A DNA stretch of 64,000 nucleotides, from assembly GCA_022509025.1 (NCBI GenBank), contig JAFLUB010000001.1, forward strand, positions 1-64,000. Direction: 5' to 3'. This DNA is from Oscillospiraceae bacterium. Lineage in GTDB: Bacteria > Bacillota > Clostridia > UBA1381. A program made the translations under genes and the position numbers. The notes under the pieces were generated by a model. The model searched no databases. It was given only the letters and a program-made list of their open reading frames with translations, and was not told where the DNA came from. Positions 25,046 to 34,800 of the stretch are shown in pieces (positions within the stretch are counted from its first letter, which is position 1; the number at the start of each line of letters is the position of its first letter).

Positions 25046-25166
25046 TATTCATCACCCCCCTTTTTATATAGTATACCCCGATTTTCGGAATGTGTCAATT
25101 TATTAGATGATGATTTTATAAAAAATTTACCCGAAATATATTAAAAAATTTTTTTCAAAAATACTA

Positions 25167-25195
25167 TTGACATTTTTCTGTTTTTCCTGTACAAT
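25167..25195 (+). promoter_or_regulatory. SigA-type promoter of tRNA-Asp
   Basis: TTGACA (25167-25172), 17-base spacer, TACAAT (25190-25195), 19 bases before the tRNA. Confidence 0.85.
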
Positions 25196-25213
25196 AGTAA
25201 AGCAGTTAAATAT

Positions 25214-25290
25214 GGCCCGGTAGTTCAGTTGGTTAGAACGCCAGCCTGTCACGCTGGAGGTCGTGAGTTCGAGCCTCATCCGGGTCGCCA
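25214..25290 (+). tRNA. tRNA-Asp (GTC)
   Basis: Acceptor GGCCCGG pairs with CCGGGTC; D-arm TAGTTCAGTTGGTTAGA; anticodon stem CCAGC/GCTGG with loop CTGTCAC giving anticodon GTC; T-arm GTTCGAG. CCA is encoded at 25288-25290. It is a single tRNA with its own promoter and terminator. Confidence 0.97.
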
Positions 25291-25292
25291 TA

Positions 25293-25332
25293 AAAAAACG
25301 TATCAAAATCAATTGATTTTGATACGTTTTTT
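25293..25332. terminator. Bidirectional terminator between tRNA-Asp and ridA
   Basis: An 18-base-pair perfect stem (25293-25310 and 25315-25332) with an AATT loop and T runs on both strands serves the two converging genes. Confidence 0.92.
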
Positions 25333-25336
25333 GTTT

Positions 25337-25708
25337 TTACAGCTCTACTATACTCTCAATTTCCAGCAGAACATCTTTGGGAAGTCTTGCAACCTCAACG
25401 CACGAACGCGCCGGAAACGGCTCTGTGAAATACTTAGCGTATATTTCATTAATCTTCGCAAAGTCGTTCATGTCCTTTATGAACACAGTTGTTTTTACTA
25501 CGTTGTCAATCTTTCCGCCGGCGGCTTCTATAAGATTCTTCACGTTTGTGAGCGCCTGCTCAGTCTGCGCTTCAACACCCGCTGGGATTTCACCGGTTTC
25601 GGGATTAATCGGAATCTGTCCTGATGTAAACAGCAGATTTCCAACCGTTATAGCCTGTGAATAAGGTCCTATTGCCGCAGGAGCCTTCGTAGTCTTTGTT
25701 TCTTTCAT
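25337..25708 (-). CDS. ridA: RidA family reactive intermediate deaminase
   Basis: 123 residues, the usual size. GPYSQAI near residue 15, SGQIP near 30, the substrate-binding Arg in [12 protein letters not shown] near 103, and a terminal EIE(S)IV are all present. RidA trimers hydrolyse reactive enamine/imine intermediates such as 2-aminoacrylate to ketoacids and ammonia. AGAAAGG precedes the ATG. The repeat copy B lies directly upstream. Confidence 0.95.
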   Translation of the reverse strand: MKETKTTKAPAAIGPYSQAITVGNLLFTSGQIPINPETGEIPAGVEAQTEQALTNVKNLIEAAGGKIDNVVKTTVFIKDMNDFAKINEIYAKYFTEPFPARSCVEVARLPKDVLLEIESIVEL

Positions 25709-25776
25709 TTTTCATTATATCCTTTCTTGCTATATATTTATATAAATTAAAAATTATATACCAATCTTCCATTAAT

Positions 25777-25988
25777 GTGGAAAAGGCCGGTCGCAAATTA
25801 CATTTGCCGCTCGCCCATGCTGCCGGGAATCAAGCAGATTACCATTTTGAGGAACGCAGTCGTATGTTTATACGCGGGGTTCCGAAAAAGGGTGAGATGC
25901 GCCGCTTATTGTGAAACAACAAGGTTCCGGGGTACCCGCACGCAATTTGTAATTGCGTTAGCGGGTCGGGTTCTCATTTTTCACGTTA
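25777..25988. repeat. Dispersed structured element, copy B (extended)
   Basis: The first 138 bases align with copy A (13171-13314), with paired changes in both main hairpins. After GATGCGCCG the sequence is longer than A and adds a second strong hairpin, CCCGC-CGCAATT / AATTGCG-GCGGG (25935-25965), before ending TTTTTCACGTTA. It fills the gap between ridA and the downstream gene, where its hairpins may also end transcription. Confidence 0.75.
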
Positions 25989-27632
25989 GTGGTATAGTCG
26001 CGCTTCAAATGCATTTATATCTGATTGAAGCTCCTCGCGCACGCGATAGAACAGCTTTACTGTCATATCGCCTATTACGGTTTCACACTCAGGTATTTCT
26101 ACATATGCTGTCGCTATATCCGCATAATTTGCAAAGCTTGCAACCGCCTCTGTAACGACTGTCTGTCTGCCCTCTGAAAGGTGCGTCTGCGCCGGGAATA
26201 CAACAAGCACATAGTTAACGTTATAAAGCGCGCTCAAATCGATGTCGCGTGAATCCACCTGAGGCAGCGACACAATATAATCATCGCGTACCGGTTTTAT
26301 TCCCAGTGACGGCTCAACATTTTTCAGTATATCCTCATTAATAGTGAATGAGGATGCAAGCACGCCTAAAATATCCCCCTCGTAAACGGTGCTGTCAAGC
26401 TTTCTTTTCAGCGCGAGAATTTCATCAACGTCACCTCGCGGGACAGGACGCATGGAGAAATCAGGCACAAGCGCAAGATGTTTTATTTCCTGTATATTAT
26501 GAGGTTGTGTACGCGGTATATACACGTTAACAGCGTGCAGGACAGACAAAATCGATATCCCCACAAGCATCCATTCCTTTGTGATATGGCGTATTATTAT
26601 AAGCGTCAACATAACAAGCGAAGGCACGTACAGAAGAAGATGCTGCTGACCGTGGGTCTGAGTTGATAAAAACATGATAAGGCACACTGTTATCTGAATC
26701 CACATAAACACCGTTCGCGCTTCTTTTTTCTTTATACCCGCAGCTACAGAGCAAACGGCGAGTATTACAGTCAGACCAAGCCCCACATACCGTGTGATAA
26801 GCCTGAAATCAGTCATAACCGAAAATTTATATCCCGCGTAAAGGTTTCCGTAATCCTGCATAAGTCTGCTCAGGATAAATCCGCGGAAAAACAGAACAAG
26901 AACAGCCGCGGCAACCAGCGCCGATACTGCCGCCTTATACCATTTTCTTTTAAACAGCACACATTCCGCAATCATAGCAGTCAGAAACGATACAGAGAAA
27001 AACGCGTACCATCTGCGCCACAGCATTACAAAAACCAATAATATTCCTATTAAAATATACCGCCAGATACCGTCATTTTTATCTTTCTTCGGGTAATAGA
27101 GATTAAAGCAGATAAAACATATAAGAAGTCCGCCTATATCAACAAATCCGTTAAACGCAATAGACATCATTATCGGGAAAAGTAATATTATGATTGTAAG
27201 AGCAATCTTCGGCGCTTTGCTGACTTTATACGCAAGCATATAAATCACTATATACGATGGGATAAGATACATATTGACAAGTCCAAGCACATAAACAAGA
27301 CGCGACTCTCCGAAAAACCGCATCAGTACGGCGGACGGTATTCCGGCTATATAATTATAGTCCTGTTGTGCAATTGAGTCATATACCATGCGCCAGAATC
27401 CGCTGCCCCACTTCGCATTAGCGGCAAGGGCACGGGATATATCCCAATATGTCGCATTATCCCAGAAATATATTAATTTACCTGAATTTATATAAAAAAC
27501 CGCAAGAATATTAACCAAAGCGGCAATTATTATAAAAAATATAACATTTTTATGCCATGGTTTTAGAGTAAATTCTTTATTCTCGTCGTATTCCAGATCA
27601 TAATCGTCGTATAAAATTGCTCTGAATTTCAA
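25986..27632 (-). CDS. Polytopic membrane protein, GT-C glycosyltransferase-like
   Basis: 548 residues with about 10-12 membrane helices between residues 28 and 375 and a C-terminal extracytoplasmic tail of about 150 residues. The first large loop contains FWDNATYWDISRALA, an acidic motif placed as in GT-C enzymes (GT39/PMT type) that take sugars from polyprenyl-phosphate donors. I do not recognise a specific family. The start is a TTG at 27632 with GGAGG 8 bases before it. It follows the helicase gene by 14 bases and ends in the copy B repeat. Confidence 0.6.
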   Translation of the reverse strand: MKFRAILYDDYDLEYDENKEFTLKPWHKNVIFFIIIAALVNILAVFYINSGKLIYFWDNATYWDISRALAANAKWGSGFWRMVYDSIAQQDYNYIAGIPSAVLMRFFGESRLVYVLGLVNMYLIPSYIVIYMLAYKVSKAPKIALTIIILLFPIMMSIAFNGFVDIGGLLICFICFNLYYPKKDKNDGIWRYILIGILLVFVMLWRRWYAFFSVSFLTAMIAECVLFKRKWYKAAVSALVAAAVLVLFFRGFILSRLMQDYGNLYAGYKFSVMTDFRLITRYVGLGLTVILAVCSVAAGIKKKEARTVFMWIQITVCLIMFLSTQTHGQQHLLLYVPSLVMLTLIIIRHITKEWMLVGISILSVLHAVNVYIPRTQPHNIQEIKHLALVPDFSMRPVPRGDVDEILALKRKLDSTVYEGDILGVLASSFTINEDILKNVEPSLGIKPVRDDYIVSLPQVDSRDIDLSALYNVNYVLVVFPAQTHLSEGRQTVVTEAVASFANYADIATAYVEIPECETVIGDMTVKLFYRVREELQSDINAFEARLYH

Positions 27633-27646
27633 CCTGCTAACCTCCG

Positions 27647-30600
27647 TCAGTTGAATAGTGAAAGTATATCCTCATCAGAAAGAGATGAGAGCGTATCCGT
27701 ATTCACGCGAACTATATCATCGGCAAGATTCCTCTTGCTTTCCTGCAGCTGCATTATTCTCTCCTCAATCGTACCTTTCGATGCAAGACGAATAACCTGC
27801 ACAGCCTTTGTCTGCCCTATTCTGTATGCTCTGTCAGACGCCTGATCCATAACAGCCGGATTCCACCACGGGTCGTAGTGAATAACAGTGTCCGCGCCGA
27901 TGAGGTTGAGACCTACTCCGCCTGCCTTCAGGGAAATCAGGAACACATCATTTTCTCCGCCATTAAAACGTTTACTAAGCTCAGCTCTTTCCTCCGACGG
28001 TGTTTGTCCGTCAAGATAAAAGTATCCTATCCCCGAATCGCGAAGCGTTTCTTTTATTATTTTAAGCATTGAAGTAAACTGCGAAAACACAAGCACGCGA
28101 TGCCCGGAGTCTTTAGCGCTTTTTACAAGCTCCATTAACAAATTCAGCTTGCCTGACTCCTTATCATAGTTTTCATCAAACAGCATAGGATGACAGCAAA
28201 TCTGTCTCAGGCGCATTATAAGCGATAATATGCGCATTCTTCCCTGTCCGCCCTCGCTTAAAAGTTCTTTCGCTTTACCCTTTGCAACCGACAGATACGC
28301 CATATACATATCCCTTTGTTCGTTTGTAAGCTCGGCGTACATTGTGTTTTCAATCTTCTCCGGAAGCTCCTGTAAAACATCACTTTTCATTCGTCTGAGC
28401 ATAAACGGCTTAATCCTCGCACGGAAGCTGTCCGCGGTCATCCTGTCACCGTCCTTAACCAGCGGCAATTCATATCTTGCGCGGAATTCATGGGATGAAT
28501 ACAAGTATCCCGGCATAATAAAGTCAAATATCGACCACAGCTCCATAAGCGAATTTTCTATCGGCGTGCCCGTAAGCGCGAATTTATGCTCAGCGTTTAT
28601 TTTCTTGACACTTCTCGCGCTCATTGTGCGCGGATTCTTGATATGCTGAGCCTCGTCTATAATAAAATATGAAAACTCCATTTCCTGATACAGCGCTATA
28701 TCACGACGTAAAATAGGATACGATGTTATCACAAACTCATAGTCCTTTATCTTATTCTCTATAACAGCATGCCTATCCTCCTTTGCGCCGTCCACAATTA
28801 TAGATGACGCATCAGGCGTGAACTTATTTATCTCATTCTGCCAGTTATAAAGAAGAGCGCTCGGCGCTACGATAAGAGTCGGTTTCTCCGGCTTTATCCC
28901 GTGGATATACGCTATAACCTGCAATGTTTTTCCCAGACCCATATCATCCGCAAGTATTCCGCCGAATCCCAGCTGTGAAAGCTGTGTGAGCCATTCCATT
29001 CCGTCCTTCTGGTATCCGCGCAGTACTGTTTCCAGTCCGCTTGGTATTACAGGCTTTTTATTTTTTATCTCGTCTATATACTTTATAAAGCTGTTGTTCT
29101 TTTTGACAGACGTTAACGAATTAAGATACAGCGCGTGATATTTCGGTATAGTCTTGCTTCCGTTTCTTAAATCCTCATATGTGAAATCTAACTGATTGAG
29201 GAGATTTAATACATCTCTTCCTGCGCTTTTCTCAAGGTCTATAAAGCTGCCTCCGGGCATTCTGTAAAAACTTCTTTTAAGTTTGACAGCGTTAAGTATT
29301 CCGTTTATCTGCTCATATGTCAGATTGCTTTCAAAGCCCGTTTCCAGCAGGTCTATATGCTGCATATAGCTTACGGACGCGCGTATTTCTATCTTGTTTG
29401 ATATTTTAAGTCCTCTGAAACGGTCGGAATAATGAAGATTGGCTAACGGTTTAAGACGCGGTATTTCATCTGAAAGGAAAAGATATATATCCCTGTCGGA
29501 ATACAGCGACAGCGTACCGTTATTGTTTGCAAAAGACGCAAACGATGATAAAATATCATTTTCAGCCTCATAATCGCGCACAATAATCTTACCGTCCTTA
29601 TGACTGTCAGAAGGCAGCCTTATAGCAAGGTTTCCATAGTTTACGATTACAGCGGCGGTTATTCCGGTTCCAATCGTATCAAAATATATATCAAAAACAG
29701 GTTTTTCGCTTATAATCAGCTCGTCTATCCCCCTCGCTATAACTCCGTGCTTATCCTTTATATCAGGAAGCACATGTGTTGCAAAGAGAACTGAGTTATC
29801 GCCCTTGAAGCTTATCTGAGTTCTGCCCTGTATATCAAGCGAATTATATATAGGCATGAAATATCCGCGCCACTCTTCGTCTGTGTGATATATAGTATTT
29901 TCATAGAAAAACCATTCTCCGTCACGCGTCAGCGCAAAGCCCCTGTCGCTTACAGACATATCTATCTCGCCGTCAAGCGCATTTACGTCTATTATAATAT
30001 CCGGGTTTTCATCAACTATTCTCACCGCGCCAAGAGTGAGTGAATCAAACACAATGCTGTAATCCACGTACCTGAGCAACGGAAAAATTCTCTTTGCCGC
30101 AAGAGAGCCAAACGAGGTTCTGTACGCCGCTTTCATATAAAGCTGCGCGTCAGCGGCGCGGTTCTCATATGTTTCTGCAAGTACCCTGATTATTTCATCC
30201 TGATATTGTGGAAATCTGAAATCCTTCGGATTATACTTCGTGTATCGGTCAAACTTAAACTCGGTACCCGCAAGATAGCTTTCAAGGAAATTCTCTATCC
30301 CGTTAAGCTTTATTCCGTTCACAGTCATTGACATTCCGTAAACAGCACCGCCGCGCGGTTTTCTTGTAATATGCAAAGTGAACTTCGCATGGAGTTCTGA
30401 GCGTTCATTCCTCTTTGCAACAAAATCGTCGCAAAGGCGCTTCGCCAGTCTGTCGTTTTCATCGACAAAGTCCGCTCCCTCCTCCAGTTCCTTAAGGCGC
30501 TGCTTGAGAGCGGCAACAATATGCTTACAGGCAGTATTCATCGTTTCAAAATACGGACAGGTGCAGAAGCATTCGTCCACAGCTTTCTCTGAGAGCTTTA

Positions 30601-30757
30601 CGTTGACATTATAAAGCTCTTCACCGTCCACGACAGCCGTTATTAAATTTTCCTCGCGTTTTCTCAGATGCACTCTGCCCTCATTGAAATATTCAAGACC
30701 TCTCTTGTAAATCGTAGGGGAACAGATTCTCTTAATCATTTCTTCCGTTATACGCAT
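27647..30757 (-). CDS. SWIM zinc-finger SNF2-family helicase
   Basis: 1036 residues. A SWIM zinc finger (CFCTCP...CKHIVA, about residues 45-75) is followed by a long helicase-associated region. The SNF2 ATPase core has Walker A DDMGLGKTLQ (about 610), DEAQHIKN (about 715) and the C-terminal helicase motifs VFSQFTSM and GLNLIGADTVIHYDPWWNPAV near 950. Such bacterial Swi2/Snf2 proteins remodel protein-DNA or RNA polymerase complexes; the exact role here is unknown. ATG at 30757 with AAAGG upstream is preferred over an in-frame GTG at 30778. Confidence 0.93.
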   Translation of the reverse strand: MRITEEMIKRICSPTIYKRGLEYFNEGRVHLRKREENLITAVVDGEELYNVNVKLSEKAVDECFCTCPYFETMNTACKHIVAALKQRLKELEEGADFVDENDRLAKRLCDDFVAKRNERSELHAKFTLHITRKPRGGAVYGMSMTVNGIKLNGIENFLESYLAGTEFKFDRYTKYNPKDFRFPQYQDEIIRVLAETYENRAADAQLYMKAAYRTSFGSLAAKRIFPLLRYVDYSIVFDSLTLGAVRIVDENPDIIIDVNALDGEIDMSVSDRGFALTRDGEWFFYENTIYHTDEEWRGYFMPIYNSLDIQGRTQISFKGDNSVLFATHVLPDIKDKHGVIARGIDELIISEKPVFDIYFDTIGTGITAAVIVNYGNLAIRLPSDSHKDGKIIVRDYEAENDILSSFASFANNNGTLSLYSDRDIYLFLSDEIPRLKPLANLHYSDRFRGLKISNKIEIRASVSYMQHIDLLETGFESNLTYEQINGILNAVKLKRSFYRMPGGSFIDLEKSAGRDVLNLLNQLDFTYEDLRNGSKTIPKYHALYLNSLTSVKKNNSFIKYIDEIKNKKPVIPSGLETVLRGYQKDGMEWLTQLSQLGFGGILADDMGLGKTLQVIAYIHGIKPEKPTLIVAPSALLYNWQNEINKFTPDASSIIVDGAKEDRHAVIENKIKDYEFVITSYPILRRDIALYQEMEFSYFIIDEAQHIKNPRTMSARSVKKINAEHKFALTGTPIENSLMELWSIFDFIMPGYLYSSHEFRARYELPLVKDGDRMTADSFRARIKPFMLRRMKSDVLQELPEKIENTMYAELTNEQRDMYMAYLSVAKGKAKELLSEGGQGRMRILSLIMRLRQICCHPMLFDENYDKESGKLNLLMELVKSAKDSGHRVLVFSQFTSMLKIIKETLRDSGIGYFYLDGQTPSEERAELSKRFNGGENDVFLISLKAGGVGLNLIGADTVIHYDPWWNPAVMDQASDRAYRIGQTKAVQVIRLASKGTIEERIMQLQESKRNLADDIVRVNTDTLSSLSDEDILSLFN

Positions 30758-30797
30758 ACGATAGCCTTTCATGTCCACATACCCGGTTTATCTTATA

Positions 30798-30826
30798 ATT
30801 ATAGCACATTTGGAAGGATTATACAA
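30798..30826 (-). promoter_or_regulatory. SigA-type promoter of SNF2 gene
   Basis: TTGTAT (complement of 30821-30826) and TATAAT (complement of 30798-30803) with a 17-base spacer. Confidence 0.7.
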
Positions 30827-30915
30827 CATTATTTTTAGATAAATTACAGATAGATTTAATTTTTACTGTATGATAGAATGTAAATACTGATTATTTCACG
30901 AAAGGATACATACAC

Positions 30916-31740
30916 ATGGGAATATTTGACGGATTGCTTCTTTTAAGCGACCTTGACGATACATTGCTTACCACGGATAAAAGGATTTCAGAGGAAAACA
31001 CCCGCGCTATAGAGTATTTCAAAAGCGAGGGAGGACTTTTCACGTTCGCCACGGGGCGTGTTCCGATAGGCGCAAAGCTTTTGCTTGATTATATTCGTCC
31101 GAACGCGCCGATGGTATGCTTTAACGGCGCGGCTGTTTATGATTTTAACGATAACAAAATTCTTTGGTCACGTTCTTTAGGCACCGAAGCCGTTAAGGTG
31201 GTTGAATACATAGATAAAATGTTCGATTTCGTTGGTATTGAAATATGCACGGCAGATAAGATATATTTCTCTAAAGTGAACAATGTTGTAATGGATCATC
31301 AAAAAGCAGAAAAACTGCCTGATAATTTTCTTGATTATCATGAAGTAAAGGAAGAATGGATAAAGGTTCTTTTTATGACCGAGGCGGACAGACTGCACGA
31401 GATAAAAGAAGCAATCACCGCGTCACCGTTTACTAAAGACTATTCATTTGTGCAGTCAGATCCACGCTTTTATGAGCTTTTGCCTAAAGGAGTAAGTAAA
31501 GGCGAGGGACTTTTAAGACTGGCGGATTTACTTGGAATAAATCGCACGCACACTATAGGAATCGGCGATAACGAAAATGACATTGAGCTTGTCAGAAACG
31601 CCGGAACAGGCATTGCCGTGGAAAACGCTGTTGAAGAAGTCAAACGCGTCGCTGACTTTATAACAGTTGATAATAATTCACATGCGATTGACGCTGTTGT
31701 TAATGCCATAAAAAAGCACGAAATAAGCACGGAAAAGTGA
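30916..31740 (+). CDS. Cof-type HAD-IIB sugar phosphatase
   Basis: 274 residues. The HAD motif I is SDLDDTLLTTD (about residue 12), motif II lies in TFATGRV (about 44), and motif III/IV is GIGDNENDIELV (about 215) with the type IIB cap in between. These cytoplasmic enzymes dephosphorylate sugar phosphates, FMN or pyridoxal phosphate; the substrate cannot be told. GAAAGG precedes the ATG. It is a single gene diverging from the helicase. Confidence 0.92.
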   Translation: MGIFDGLLLLSDLDDTLLTTDKRISEENTRAIEYFKSEGGLFTFATGRVPIGAKLLLDYIRPNAPMVCFNGAAVYDFNDNKILWSRSLGTEAVKVVEYIDKMFDFVGIEICTADKIYFSKVNNVVMDHQKAEKLPDNFLDYHEVKEEWIKVLFMTEADRLHEIKEAITASPFTKDYSFVQSDPRFYELLPKGVSKGEGLLRLADLLGINRTHTIGIGDNENDIELVRNAGTGIAVENAVEEVKRVADFITVDNNSHAIDAVVNAIKKHEISTEK

Positions 31741-31780
31741 TTTTATAAAGGCGCGAAATTCAATAATGATAACATTATTA

Positions 31781-31817
31781 AAAAACGACAAGATTCACAT
31801 GAAACTTGTCGTTTTTT
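31781..31817 (+). terminator. Terminator of HAD gene
   Basis: AAAAACGACAAG (31781-31792) pairs with CTTGTCGTTTTT (31805-31816), followed by T. The converging giant gene ends at 31848, so it may serve both. Confidence 0.88.
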
Positions 31818-31847
31818 ACTTACCCGATATTATTCACTTTTCATATA

Positions 31848-34800
31848 TTATTCCGGGATTGCAACACTCTCAAGAGGCGAATAATCGCCGTTCCACAGGA
31901 ATGCGCGAATCTCTGCGCCTGTGTCGTGGAGCGCGCCGGTTCCAACGAACTTTGTTTCGCCCGCGCTAATTGTTTCGGGAACATATTTTACCGAAACAAG
32001 CCTGCCATGTTCGTCATATGCCGCGCTGATAAGAATAATCGTCATTTCGTCTGCACCGTCATTTTTAAACGTGACAGTCGCGTTACCGGTACTGTCAACC
32101 TTAAATTTGCCATCATCAGACGGCGGCTCCTCATCGGTTACCTTCACCGTTACAGTTACCGGTCCGGCAGCCAGATAGTTGGTTTCACCGGATGCTGATA
32201 CTGTAATCACCGCGTCTCCTTTCTCGCCTCCTGCTAAAATCTCCAGTGTCTTCCCTTTCACTGAAACTTCCGCGACGGACGCATTGTCAGATACCGCATT
32301 CAGCACTCCGTCACCGGTATAGGTGATAACCGCAGTATTTACCTGCTCTCCTTGATTCAGATCAAATGTGAAGGAACTCGGTTCTACGCTAAGCTTTGCG
32401 GGGGCTTTGACAATTTCAAATTCCTTTTCGGCATTTCCGGTATAGTTTCCTTTAAAACCAAGCTTTGCCGTGGCTATGCCAGCATCCACGTTATCCGAAC
32501 AGGTGAGTGTGTAATCCGATCCCTCTGTTAGCTCCACGCCTTTGAACAGCGCTTTCACTGAGGGTTCAATGGGCGAGCCCGTATATGTGACCGGATCAAT
32601 ATCCATAATCTCTACACGCTCACTTTGGGCTGGCAATACTTCAAAGACTATAATCTCCTCTGCGTCAGAGGCTTCATTCTTCCATGGATAATCCGCGATT
32701 TTTTTGACACTGACCTTATATACACCCGCGTCCTTAGCCACAGCATTGCCAATTTCATCAAGTGAGCAACCTTCTGTTATAGGAGTAAATTCATACCCGT
32801 CTGCTGCCAGAATACCGCTTTGCAGCTGTCCGTTATATTCCAGACTGACGCCTGATGGAGTGCTGTCTGCGGCATATTCCGTTTCTCCCTGAACCTCCAC
32901 AACTACCGTGGATTGCACAGCGTTATAGTTCTGTCCCTGCTCGGCTGACAGCGTTAACCGTGTGATACCGCTACCCACACCCTGAACTGTTAACATGTTG
33001 CCGTCTATCCGCGCTGTTGCCACCCCTTGGTCCTCCGATGTCACGGCAATACTTTCATCATTGTCTCCGCTGTATATAATGCGTACAGATATGGAATCTG
33101 TATCATCTTTTAAGAAGATACCGGTCTTTTCGACCGACAGAATAGCTTCAGCCTGGTCGATGGAATAGGAAATCTGCTTATCCTGTCCGGTTCCGTCCTC
33201 CCAGACAAATCCGTCCGCAATCTTGGCAGTCGCAACATATTCTCCCGCATCTGTCGCTGTATTGCCGGTAATCGTATAATGACCGTTTACTGACGCCGGA
33301 ACGCCGGTCTGGACTCTGCCGTTATAGCGAAGTTCCGATATAGCCTTCGGAATCTGCACCTGTCCATAGCCGTCAACAATCTGAAATGTACCGGAAAGAG
33401 AGCCGAGATAATCGTTGACGCCATCAATATAGATTTTAGCTGTTCCAACTGCGTTGTTGTCCTCATAGCGTATCACATAATCTTTGCCCGGCGTCATGAT
33501 TGAACTATCATAACTCACCTGCGGCAAAGGCATAATCTCATTTTTGTCATATGCCTGTGCAGGAATAGCGCCTATAAACCCATGCTCTTCCAGGTTGTAG
33601 TAAATACGGAATGGCACTGAACTCGTTCCGCTGCAACGGTTGATACCCTTAATCGTCATGTAGGCAGTTCCCGCATTGACGTTATCTGTAAACGTGATAA
33701 CATAGTCGCCCTGCTCAGATTCAGTATTCGGTGCCTCTGTCAGGACAGTTCCGTCCGGAGCTGTAATCTTGATTTCCGGAATGATGGCTGACCCTGTATA
33801 ATACTGGCCTCCCGCCTCATCAATGCCGGTAATATCAATGTCACAGTTATACAGGAAATAATCCGTGTCTCCATACTTCTCCATCAGCTTTTCTAACGCT
33901 GCCGCCGCATCAATTGCGCCGGCGCTGCCTGTGGCATTGCCCCGGTAATTCGGTTTCCCAACCATGGAATGTGCCGTTGACTGGATTATATCCACCACAT
34001 CATCCGGATGAACACCGGGAACCGCCGCAAACATCAGAGCCGCAATACCCGATACTAATGGCGACGCCATGGATGTACCGGAAAATGCCTCATAACCGTC
34101 GCTGCCAATGGTAGAATATATATTGTCGCCCGGAGCCGAAATGTCCTTATATTGATTGTAATCAGACCAGAAGGAGTCGCCGCCATTCTGATCCAAGCTG
34201 GTAACAGAGAAAACGCAGTCCAAATCTGACGGTATGAAGTAAGAGGTCATCGGCATTCCGTTTCGTCCGTTACCGCCTGCGGCCACTGTCAGCACCTGGT
34301 AATTCTCAAGCAAATCGGCAATTGCCTGTTCCATGGCAACGTCAGAATCTTCCTCCAGAAAAGCATATCCGCCCAGACTCATGTTTACCACGCGGAGATC
34401 GTTGAGTTCTCCTGATTCAATAAGAGAGGCAAGGTACATGTATGCTTTTACAATATCGCTGGTATAAGCGTTTTCGCCGATATCATCAAACACCTTAATC
34501 GGCAGTATGTTCGCGTTATAGCTGGCGCCCGCGACACCAATGTTGTTGTCTGCAACAGCGCCTACGATTCCGCAGACATGCGTACCGTGTTCTCCGGGGT
34601 CAGACATAACATGGGATTCATTATAAGCGTCCCACATATGTTCCGTATCAATATTGGCCTTCAGGTCAGGATGATTTACCTCGCATCCGGTATCCAGCAC
34701 GGCAACTGTGACACTGCCTTCTACCTTTGCGGTATTCCACGCTTCATATACGCTAGCGCCGGAGGAACCTCCATTTTCACTGTACGCCTCTAAATAATAC

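Noticed and set aside
25046-25130. M-box magnesium riboswitch before mgtE
   Set aside because: The gap before the gene is too short and lacks the M-box pattern.
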